The notes under the pieces: generated by a model
What the model saw: the letters and a program-made list of their open reading frames with translations, nothing else
Told to the model about the DNA's origin: nothing
Database searches by the model: none
Source: Bacteroidales bacterium
GTDB taxonomy: Bacteria > Bacteroidota > Bacteroidia > Bacteroidales > WCHB1-69
Assembly (NCBI GenBank): GCA_017551725.1
Contig: JAFZKY010000061.1
Span: 52,137 to 116,136, forward strand
Reading direction: 5' to 3'
DNA length: 64,000 nt
Position numbers and translations under genes: made by a program
In this document: piece by piece, positions 42,485-51,600 of the stretch
Layout of the letters: each line of letters begins with the position of its first letter
Position numbering within the stretch: position 1 is the stretch's first letter

Positions 42485-43858
42485 TCAGGCTTCGAAGAGC
42501 GTGCGGAACATCTCCTCCACCTTCACGATGGGGATGAGTGTCAATTGGAAATCCTTGGGATTGATGCCCTTCATGTTGTATTTGGAGATGAACATCCGGC
42601 GGAAGCCGAGTTTGTCGGCTTCGGCGATGCGCTGGGCGATGCGGGACACGGGACGCACCTCGCCGCTGAGGCCCATCTCGCCGGCGAAGCAGGTTTTGGC
42701 GTCGATGGCGATGTCGGTGGCCGAGGAGAGGATGGCCGCCACGATGGCCAGGTTGATGGCGGGGTCCTCCACGCGCACGCCACCGGCGATGTTGAGGAAC
42801 ACGTCTTTGGCACCCAGTTTGAAGCGGCACCGCTTCTCCAGCACGGCCAGCAGCATATTCATGCGGCGGATGTCGTAGCCCGTGGCGGAACGCTGCGGCA
42901 CGCCATAGACCGCCGAGCTGACCAGCGCCTGCGTCTCAATCATCATGGGCCGGTTGCCCTCCAGGATGCAGGCCACCGCGTTGCCGCTGTAGTCCTCCTC
43001 ATGTTGCGACAGCAGTATCTCCGACGGGTTGAGGATCTCGTTGAGGCCGGTCTGCGTCATCTCGAAGATGCCCATCTCGGAGGTGGAGCCGAAGCGGTTC
43101 TTGATGCAGCGCACGATGCGGTAGCCGTAGTGCTGGTCGCCCTCGAACTGCAGCACCGTGTCCACGATGTGTTCCAGGATCTTGGGCCCGGCCAGCGTGC
43201 CGTCTTTGGTGATGTGGCCGATGAGGAACACCGGGATGCCCGTGGTCTTGGCCAGATGCTGGAACTCGGCGGCGCACTCCTTGAGTTGGGAGATGGAGCC
43301 GGCGGCGGAGTCCAGCAGGTTGCTCTGCATGGTCTGGATGGAGTCGGCGATGACCATGTCGGGTTTCAGTTCTTCTATATGCTTGAAAATCTGTGATGTG
43401 TCGGTTTCGGTGAGCACGTAGCAGTGGGGCGCCGGCTGGCTGGAGAGGCGGGCGGCCCGCATCTTGAGCTGTGCCTCGCTCTCTTCCCCGGAGACGTACA
43501 GGATTTTGCAGTTGCGGATGTGCAGTGCCATCTGCAGCAGCAGCGTGGACTTGCCGATGCCGGGCTCGCCGCCCAGTAGGACGATGGAGCCGGCCACGAT
43601 GCCGCCGCCGAGCACCCGGTCGAATTCGCCGAAGGAGGTGGAGATGCGGGGCAGCTGCAGCAGCGAGACCTCATCGATGGGCTTGGGCGCGCTTTTGGAG
43701 ACCACGGCGGTGGAGCGGCCTTTGGCGGGTGTCTCCTCCCGCTGCACGACCTCCTCCACAAAGGTGTTCCACTCGCCGCACGACGGGCAGCGGCCGATCC
43801 ATTGCGCCGACTGCGCCCCGCAATTCTTGCAGAAATATTGGGTTTTGCTCTTTGCCAT
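42485..43858 (-). CDS. radA: DNA repair protein RadA
   Basis: All RadA marks are present: N-terminal zinc finger ('FCKNCGAQSAQWIGRCPSCG'), Walker A 'GGEPGIGKSTLL' near residue 95, the family-specific 'KNRFGSTSEMG' near 255 and a Lon-protease-like C-terminal domain. RadA is a RecA-like helicase that extends strand exchange in recombinational repair. 457 residues is the usual size. It is separated from rseC by 25 bases and probably transcribed with it. Confidence 0.95.
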   Translation of the reverse strand: MAKSKTQYFCKNCGAQSAQWIGRCPSCGEWNTFVEEVVQREETPAKGRSTAVVSKSAPKPIDEVSLLQLPRISTSFGEFDRVLGGGIVAGSIVLLGGEPGIGKSTLLLQMALHIRNCKILYVSGEESEAQLKMRAARLSSQPAPHCYVLTETDTSQIFKHIEELKPDMVIADSIQTMQSNLLDSAAGSISQLKECAAEFQHLAKTTGIPVFLIGHITKDGTLAGPKILEHIVDTVLQFEGDQHYGYRIVRCIKNRFGSTSEMGIFEMTQTGLNEILNPSEILLSQHEEDYSGNAVACILEGNRPMMIETQALVSSAVYGVPQRSATGYDIRRMNMLLAVLEKRCRFKLGAKDVFLNIAGGVRVEDPAINLAIVAAILSSATDIAIDAKTCFAGEMGLSGEVRPVSRIAQRIAEADKLGFRRMFISKYNMKGINPKDFQLTLIPIVKVEEMFRTLFEA

Positions 43859-43877
43859 GCGTTACGTTTTTAATCCG

Positions 43878-43885
43878 CAAAGGTA
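43878..43885 (-). promoter_or_regulatory. -7 promoter element TACCTTTG (radA)
   Basis: On the minus strand TACCTTTGCGG lies 20-27 bases before the radA start codon. Confidence 0.55.
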
Positions 43886-43937
43886 CATAATTTCTTGCAA
43901 TCGTCTCAGGTTGTATAGGATGTTTCTTTGTTTTTCC

Positions 43938-43945
43938 TATTTTTG
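43938..43945 (+). promoter_or_regulatory. -7 promoter element TATTTTTG (double protease)
   Basis: TATTTTTGCACC lies 21 bases before the protease ATG at 43966, divergent from the radA promoter. Confidence 0.6.
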
Positions 43946-43965
43946 CACCCCAATTTTAAAATGCT

Positions 43966-46953
43966 ATGAGAAATTTTCACATCCCGATTATCGCCCTTCT
44001 TCTGTGTGTTTGCCCGATGATAACCTTTGCCGCGCCGGTGGATTCCCTTTCCGCCAAAAATGTGGCCAAAGAGTTTGTGCGTGCCCATCATTCTGAAAGG
44101 ACTAGTAACCAAGTTTATAGGGTGAATACAACGTACCCGCATCTCTTCGTGTTCAATGTGGAGGGTGGGGGATTCGTGGTGGTGAGCGGCGACGACCGCA
44201 CACGTCCCGTGTTGGCCTACTCCGAGACCGGAAGCTTTGAATCTGCCGAGATACCCGATGCGCTCACAGCATGGCTCTCCCGATATGAAGAGCAACTTTC
44301 CGATTTGGCCGACGGGGCCGAACCCTGTGCGTATCATCCCACGCGGAACGACCGCTCCGTGAGTCCGCTTATTGCAACCCGCTGGAAACAGTCTTCTGCG
44401 TACAACTCCTTGTGTCCGGTGGATACCACGCTGCCCCAGTATGGCGGCCATCCTTCGGTGGGCTGCGTGGCGTTGGCGCTGGGCCAGGTGATGCGCTACT
44501 GGCAATGGCCGCAGCAGGGCAGGGGATCGAACACCTACTCGCTGGCCGGTACCTATTCCTGCTGGCACTATGGCACCCTGTCGGCCGATTTTGGTGCCAC
44601 CACGTACGATTGGGCCAATATGCCCGTACAGCTTACCGACAGCAGCTCGCAGGCCGAGATTACGGCTGTGGCTACGCTGCTCTACCACTGCGGCGTGGCT
44701 GTGAATATGCGTTACAACAGCGACTGCCAGGGCAGCAGCAGCGCCCTGATGTCGTCGCAATACTACGCCGCCACGCGCTTTTTTGGCTATTCAAGCGATG
44801 CAACCCTTTGCGAAAGAGCGAATTATACGGACATCCAGTGGAAAACCCTGCTCAAGAATAACCTCGACAACCAAATACCGGTTCTTTACAGCGGAAGTTC
44901 CTACTATGATCCTGTTAACGGGACTTATTCCGGAGCGCATGCTTTCATCCTCGACGGTTACGACAACGATGATTATTTCCACGTGAACTGGGGATGGGGT
45001 GGTGCATACGATGGCTATTTTGCCATTGAGGCAATGTCGCCGGCCTACTATAATTTCTCGCACGATGAAAATGCGACCATAGGCCTTGTTCCCGCCACTA
45101 TCGTGAATCCGCCGTTCACGGACTTGTTGCAGGCAACCGCTCTGGATACCAATTATGTGCAGCCGGGTGGGGTGCTTGGCGGCCATAGCCGTATGGTGAA
45201 CGTGGGCGACACGACCGACAACTTTTTCGTGGGCCAGGCCGTCATCGAGAACCTCAGCCAGCAGTTTGTGAAATGGCTCGATGTGCAGCATCTCTCCATC
45301 GCCGCCGGCGACACGTTGCAATATTCGTTCCAGCGCACGGTGGACCTGCCCGTGGGCAGCTATTATGTAATGATGTATCGCAGTTCCGACTCAATTGACA
45401 TCAACGCGACGAGCACATTGGGTTCTATGCAGTTCCCGGCCCGATACCGTACGGATATTGATTTCTGGGTGGTGGATAGCAACCGCTCGGAACTCACTAA
45501 CTTGGTGATTTTCATACGCTTCGCCGATGATGAGGAGATTACCCACGATTTTGCGCAGATTGACACCATGTTCAATGGCAAGACGCCGGGTTACTTGAGC
45601 GTGTATAATTTCTTTGATGCTTTGTCGTATGGCAAAATAAAATACGTGACGAAGTATGCCAACCAAGTGTATGGGAACAACATTGTCTCATACGTGGACG
45701 CTCACCCCCGTGGCTATTACGAACCCTACAGTCCAACCAACCCGGAAGGGTATCAGGGACAGAATCCCTTTGTGGGCATCTCCATGCGGGAGGCGCAGTT
45801 GTTGGCCGCCGCGATGAGCTATGTGAACTCCCACGGACTGGTGGACACCTATGTGACCTTGGATGGCGATGGTGACGGCTATATTGACAATATCAGCTTT
45901 ATCGTCAAAGGCGGAACTGGCCCTTGGGCAACGATCCTCTGGCCGCACATGGAGTTTTTCCCTCAGGATTCCATCGATTATCCCGTGATGATCAATGGAA
46001 AGCGGCCCAATACGTTTAATTTCGAGTTCGAGGGTGCCTCGCCGTCGCTTTTCTCCGCCAATGTGTTCCGGCACGAGATGGGCCATTCGCTCTATATGCC
46101 CGACTTATACCATTATACGGACTATCCGTCGGTTGACCCTGCTGGCTATTGGGATATGATGTGCTACAACTACGCGCCGAACCATACCAATATGATGTTC
46201 AAATCCAAGATTTTGAAGGTGGCGGAAGATCCCGTGGAGATTACGGAGGATGGAGATTACACCCTGTTGAGCAACGCCTCGTCCCCCACGCAGAGTTGCT
46301 ACTACATCCGTTCATCCATCGATCCTACTCAGTGGTTCACGTTCGAATACCGCAACCAGGCCGACCTGTTTGACGGGGGCATTCCCGGCACGGGGTTGAT
46401 TGTCGGCCGTTGGAACGACACGGTGCCGCTGAACTATCAGGGCTTGTTTGCCAACGCCTTCTTCGATTATGAACATCAGGCGCACCAGTATTGGATTTTC
46501 CGTCCCGGCAGCACCTGCGACACGGTGAACGGCGACATCAATATGGCGCATTTCTGTGCGGCGGAGGGTCGCACCTCCTTCGGCCCGACTACGGACCCTT
46601 ATCCCTATCTGACGGACGGCACGCCGGAGAATAGCTTTGAAATCACGGATATTCAGGAGTACGGCAGTTATCTGACATTCCACGTCCATTTCTTCAATGT
46701 TGGCGTTCAGGATGTTACGCTGGCGGAGGATGTGCGGGTGTATCCTAATCCGGCCTCCGACAGGATTACCGTTTCGGGTTCTGATTTGCAGCGTGTGGAA
46801 ATATACAGCATTACGGGGCAACTTCTCTTGGTGGAAAATGGCAGCCAAGAGCAATACTCAATCTCCATCGGACAACTGCCAGCGGGCGTATTGCTGCTGA
46901 AAGTGGTGCGTGCCGACGGCTCCGAGTGTGTGCGTAAGGTGGTGAAGCGTTAG
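43966..46953 (+). CDS. Secreted C10 cysteine + M6 metallo double protease with type IX signal
   Basis: The 995-residue protein has a signal peptide (about 1-22), a C10 (streptopain-like) propeptide and domain to about 380 with catalytic Cys167 in 'SVGCVALALGQVMRYW' and His325 in 'GAHAFILDGYD', and the 'NWGWGG' tail motif. A beta linker follows, then an M6-like (immune inhibitor A type) metalloprotease at about 505-890: zinc site 'FRHEMGHSLYMPDLYHY' (H703, E704, H707) and Met-turn 'GYWDMM'. The last 75 residues are a type IX secretion C-terminal domain ('VYPNPASDRITV', 'LPAGVLLLKVV'). Both active sites look intact. It should be surface-attached or released and may digest host or dietary protein. 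Confidence 0.9.
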   Translation: MRNFHIPIIALLLCVCPMITFAAPVDSLSAKNVAKEFVRAHHSERTSNQVYRVNTTYPHLFVFNVEGGGFVVVSGDDRTRPVLAYSETGSFESAEIPDALTAWLSRYEEQLSDLADGAEPCAYHPTRNDRSVSPLIATRWKQSSAYNSLCPVDTTLPQYGGHPSVGCVALALGQVMRYWQWPQQGRGSNTYSLAGTYSCWHYGTLSADFGATTYDWANMPVQLTDSSSQAEITAVATLLYHCGVAVNMRYNSDCQGSSSALMSSQYYAATRFFGYSSDATLCERANYTDIQWKTLLKNNLDNQIPVLYSGSSYYDPVNGTYSGAHAFILDGYDNDDYFHVNWGWGGAYDGYFAIEAMSPAYYNFSHDENATIGLVPATIVNPPFTDLLQATALDTNYVQPGGVLGGHSRMVNVGDTTDNFFVGQAVIENLSQQFVKWLDVQHLSIAAGDTLQYSFQRTVDLPVGSYYVMMYRSSDSIDINATSTLGSMQFPARYRTDIDFWVVDSNRSELTNLVIFIRFADDEEITHDFAQIDTMFNGKTPGYLSVYNFFDALSYGKIKYVTKYANQVYGNNIVSYVDAHPRGYYEPYSPTNPEGYQGQNPFVGISMREAQLLAAAMSYVNSHGLVDTYVTLDGDGDGYIDNISFIVKGGTGPWATILWPHMEFFPQDSIDYPVMINGKRPNTFNFEFEGASPSLFSANVFRHEMGHSLYMPDLYHYTDYPSVDPAGYWDMMCYNYAPNHTNMMFKSKILKVAEDPVEITEDGDYTLLSNASSPTQSCYYIRSSIDPTQWFTFEYRNQADLFDGGIPGTGLIVGRWNDTVPLNYQGLFANAFFDYEHQAHQYWIFRPGSTCDTVNGDINMAHFCAAEGRTSFGPTTDPYPYLTDGTPENSFEITDIQEYGSYLTFHVHFFNVGVQDVTLAEDVRVYPNPASDRITVSGSDLQRVEIYSITGQLLLVENGSQEQYSISIGQLPAGVLLLKVVRADGSECVRKVVKR

Positions 46954-46956
46954 CGA

Positions 46957-48363
46957 TTACTGGCCAAAGCTGGACCCGTCGAAGCAATGGGTGCAGATGC
47001 GCTCTTTGGGCAGGCCGATAGCTTTGGAAATAGTGGATAACTTGTTAAACTTCAGCGTATCTACGCCAAGATGTTGGCGGATGCGTTCCACCATGCGTGC
47101 GTATTGCGGTGTGGTGTCGTCGCAGTAAAGGTGCAGGTTCTTGGTGCTGTCGCCCTCCAGTTCCTCCACCACTCGACGGGTTATCAGTTCCATTTCCGTT
47201 TTGGAGGCGGAGAAATTCAGGAAATGGCAGCCGTAGAGCAGGGGCGGGCAGCTGATGCGGATGTGTACCTCTTTGGCCCCGTATTCATAGAGTTTGCGCA
47301 CGTTGTCGCGCAGCTGCGTGCCGCGCACGATGGAGTCGTCGCAGAAGACGATGCGCTGGCCCTGCAGAATCTTGGTGTTGGGCAGCAACTTCATGCGGGC
47401 CACGTGCTCGCGGGTCTCCTGGTTGACGGGCATGAAACTTCTGGACCACGTGGGGGTATATTTGATGATACCCCGGCGATACGGGATCTGCTTGCCCATG
47501 GCGTAGCCTAAGGCCATGCCGATGCCGGAATCGGGGATGGCGGACACGAAATCGGCCTCCACATCATCTTCCTTGCCCATCTCGTAGCCATATAGGTATC
47601 GAGTGTTCTCCACGTTCACGCTTTCGTATTCGGAGGAGGGGTAGCCGTAATAAATCCAGAGGAAGGAGCAAATCTGCATCTTCTCGTTGGGGGCCAGCAG
47701 TTGCTCATATCCGTGTGTGGTTACTTTGACGATTTCGCCCGGCCCCACAAAGCGGTCGATGGCATAGTCCAGGTTGGCGAAACTGTGGCTGTCGAAGGCG
47801 AGTGCGTAGCCGGTGCTTTTCTTGCCGATGACGATAGGCGTGCGCCCGTAGTAGTCGCGGGCGGCGATGATGCCGTCATCAGTCAGTATAAGCATGGAGC
47901 AGGAACCCTTCACTTTGCGATATACGTTCTGGATGCCGTCCACAAAATCCTTGCCTTGCGTGATCATCAGGGCAACAAGTTCGGTAGGGTTGGTTGTGCC
48001 GGAACTGAGTTCGGTGAACTGCTGGTTCTTGTCCAGACATTCTTTCTCCAATTCGGCCATATTGTTGATTTTCGCCACGGTGACGATGGCAAAACGCCCC
48101 AGGTGAGAATTCACCACGATGGGTTGCGCGTCGGTGTCGCTGATGACCCCGATGCCGAGACTGCCTTTGAATTTCTCCAAATCGTCGCCGAACTTGGTCC
48201 GGAAGTAGGAGTTCTGTATGTTGTGGATAGAACGATGGAAGACTTCCCCTTCGATGGTCACCATGCCGCCACGCTTGGTGCCGAGGTGAGAGTGGTAGTC
48301 GATACCGTAAAAAAGATCAGGATTGCAGGATCCGTTGGATACAACGCCGAAAAATCCGCCCAT
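46957..48363 (-). CDS. PurF-like amidophosphoribosyltransferase lacking the N-terminal cysteine
   Basis: The 468-residue protein has the Ntn-hydrolase glutaminase fold and a PRPP-binding loop, 'RIVFCDDSIVRGTQ' near residue 350. Canonical PurF begins MCGI, with Cys2 as the glutaminase nucleophile; this one begins MGGFFGVVS, so Cys2 is glycine. Bacteroidales carry such a second copy, probably besides an active PurF. It may use free ammonia or have another role. Its stop is 3 bases from the convergent protease stop. Confidence 0.87.
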   Translation of the reverse strand: MGGFFGVVSNGSCNPDLFYGIDYHSHLGTKRGGMVTIEGEVFHRSIHNIQNSYFRTKFGDDLEKFKGSLGIGVISDTDAQPIVVNSHLGRFAIVTVAKINNMAELEKECLDKNQQFTELSSGTTNPTELVALMITQGKDFVDGIQNVYRKVKGSCSMLILTDDGIIAARDYYGRTPIVIGKKSTGYALAFDSHSFANLDYAIDRFVGPGEIVKVTTHGYEQLLAPNEKMQICSFLWIYYGYPSSEYESVNVENTRYLYGYEMGKEDDVEADFVSAIPDSGIGMALGYAMGKQIPYRRGIIKYTPTWSRSFMPVNQETREHVARMKLLPNTKILQGQRIVFCDDSIVRGTQLRDNVRKLYEYGAKEVHIRISCPPLLYGCHFLNFSASKTEMELITRRVVEELEGDSTKNLHLYCDDTTPQYARMVERIRQHLGVDTLKFNKLSTISKAIGLPKERICTHCFDGSSFGQ

Positions 48364-48624
48364 AATTTTTTGATATTTAAAGGTTTGACAAAAATGTTCG
48401 CTACATTATGGAACGGGTGCAATAATACGATTTTTGCTTTTTCCTCTTGTTGTAAAAATGAAGAAGTTATTACCGATTTATGAACAATGGGAGGATATCC
48501 CCTGTGAAAACCGTGGGAAATACGAAAGGGTGCGGATATTTTTGAATATTCACGCATCCTTACCTATATGTTTCGGAAAAATCTTCGAGTTATTTCAAAA
48601 CATTATCTTACCCTGGTTCCGTTG

Positions 48625-51600
48625 TTATTTGCTAAATAAAATACGTCGTAAATGAATCCTCGGCAAGAGAACGGCGGATTCTTCGGTGTCGCCTTCGCCT
48701 TTCCAAGCCACAATGTAGGTCGCTTCCGCTGCATATACTTCAAACCCTTTTTCGTAAAGGTCTTTTAATTCATTTCTTTTTTTATTGGACAGCATTGCCA
48801 CCGGGTTCCCTTTTTCGTCATATAATACATTGTTGCAAAAGCGTAAAGATTGGCCGCTTTGTATCTGGAAAATGGTTGCTTTTTTGTCTTTGAAGAAGTC
48901 GAGAATTACATCACGGTGCGTCAGCTGGATAGTTATGTCGTTAAGGTGATCATAAAGATTCTTGTCCTCTACACGAACCATGTCTTGCGTGCGTATTCCA
49001 TTGAAAATGTCAGTAAATGTATGGATGTACAAGGCTTTTCGGGCACGGGTTATACCCACGTACAATTTTCGTATATTTTCATCTGTCGCCTCCTCTTCTT
49101 TCGCCAGCAGCATAAACACTGTGTCAAACTCGCGTCCCTTGGTTTTGTGAATGGTGGAAACCATTACGGTTTGGGTGTCTGCGTAGCAAAAGTCTTCAAT
49201 GTTGGATTCAAAGACATACTCTTCCAAATCACTATGGAATAGGGTTTTATTGGTGGTTTCAAATGAATGGAAAAAGGCTTGCAAATAGTCCTTCAAATCG
49301 CTTTGCGCATATTTGTCAAGGGTTCTTTGTTTGGCTGATGCCCAGTTGTCTTCAGAGATGATAGGGGTGGATTTGTTTTTACGGATCTGTTTTATGAAGT
49401 AACGGATTTCAGCCAAGTCTGACAAGTGGAAAGAACTTCCCGATTGTATTAGTTTGGCATGGAATCCCTCTTTAAGCAAAAGTCCTGTCATCTGTACTGC
49501 TTCATCGTTGGTGTTGGTCATGATGCATACGGAACCGTTTGTCCCGATACTTTTTAGTTGTTTGATGATGGGTGTGTACAGGTTGTTGCTGGCATGTTTG
49601 GTGAGATGAACCAGCCCTTTATCTGAAGATATTGCTTGGCAGGTATTTTTCTTCATTCGGTTGTCAATGCGACGAATGAATAGGTTGGAAAAGTTGACAA
49701 TGCTTTGGGAACTGCGATAGTTGTCCGTCATTTCATAGGTTTTCGCTTGAAAATCTGAAATGAGAGAACGCATATATTTGGAGTCCGAACCACGGAATTG
49801 GTAGATATTTTGGTCGTCATCGCCTACGGCAATCACACGCATATCTTCGTTGCGGTGAATCAATGCTTTCACAAGGGCATATTCGTTGGCATCCATATCT
49901 TGAGCCTCGTCAATAACCAAAACGGTTTTGGCTATTTTTGACGGCTCAACCTCTCCATTTTCAATCATGTCTGCGGCAAGGCGCACCACATGATCAACCT
50001 CTTCCATGTTCCCGATTTTCCCAATCAGGTCGAAACTGAAGGAGTGAAACGTTTTAATATCCACGAAATAAGCTGGGCCTCCTCCAATTAATTTGATTAG
50101 CCGTTGCTTGAACTCGATGGCAGCAGCACGCGAAAAGGTCAGCATCAGCAACTGTTCGTATTTTACATCCTCCATGAGAAGTAACGAAGCCAATTTATGA
50201 ACCAACACCCTTGTTTTTCCACTTCCAGGGCCGGCGGCCACCACAATGTACTTGGATTCTTTGTCTTGGATAATTTCCCGTTGCTTGTCTGATAGTTCAC
50301 CGAAAAGTTGACGGTATTTTTCAACGGTGATGTTCTTTTCAATTTCAGTAGCTCTTTCGCCTTTGAAATATTGATTGATAAACTTTTTGTGATCTAATTG
50401 GAAATAGTCTTGTACAAATTGTAATGCAGCTCGGTAATCCTTGACCATCAGATTGGCATATTCTCCAACAATATGTATCTGTCTGATTTTTTGCTTGTAA
50501 AATTCATCTAAAAGACGATAGTCATCTTTTTTATAGCTGTATTTCATCTCGGCCAATCGCTTGATCTGCATGGCGTTGTAAACTACCAAAAAACCACCTT
50601 CTATTTTTAATGCCCCGATTTTACTGAGGTATAACAACGCTTCTTCAACATCGCTAACATGACAGGGCTTGCCGGTAGTGTTTAATAGTGGATTTTCGGA
50701 AAAACTCTTGTGGATTTCGGTAACAGAGAATTGCACCAATCGGTAATCGTTATCATGGTTTGTTGATTTGTCTTGTGGTATGGAGTATAAGTATTGAATA
50801 ATGAATTGACAAAGATCAAAACGAAGAGTGTTTTTTTCTGTGAGAGTATCCGCATTTTGATTCAAAATGAAGCGCACATACCCTTTCTCAACATTTTCTT
50901 TCTTTTTGATGTGGAATTTTATACTGAGAAAATATAAAATGGTACGAATCTTTTTTATTGAAGAATCAAGTATTCCGGCCATCAACGCTTGTTCATTCAG
51001 CTCTTTATAGGTGATTTCAATTTTATTGTCAACTGAAATGGCTTTAGCAATAATGAAACGCTCAAGATTGGCATAGGAATTTAATACTTTCTCTGACTTC
51101 TTTTCATTGTCCGATTTGTGGAGAATGGCTGACATGTCGCGCGAATCGGCCAAAATACCCTCTTGGCGCATCAAATTCACCGCATTTATGACATCTGATT
51201 TGTTCATCCCCAGTATGTCTGCGAGGTAATCCACACGGGATTCGGCTTCTGCGCTTCCTGCATCTGACTTGTATTTGCTGGATATTAGAGACTTGATAAT
51301 TCGTACAGCTTGTGTTCGCTCGTCAGTACTGAAGAGGGATGAGTGTTCAAGGCGTTGACGTGCCTCTTCCATGTTCTTGACCATGATTCCGGTGGCAAAG
51401 ATGTGGGGCACATTATTGCCTCGGCTGACATAACCGGCATTCTCCAATGCGGCTACAGCCGTGCGCACGCGGGTTTCGATGTCATATACCTCATCATTCC
51501 AACCCGCTTGCCGTGCGATTTCCAAGGCTGAACAACTAACCGATTTCCGTTGTCGTGTGAGGTCTTTGATGGCTTTCCAAACCTGCTGTATTTCGTTGAT

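Noticed and set aside
42224-43396. 390-codon plus-strand ORF over radA and rseC
   Set aside because: Histidine/alanine/valine-rich shadow spanning two real genes on the other strand.
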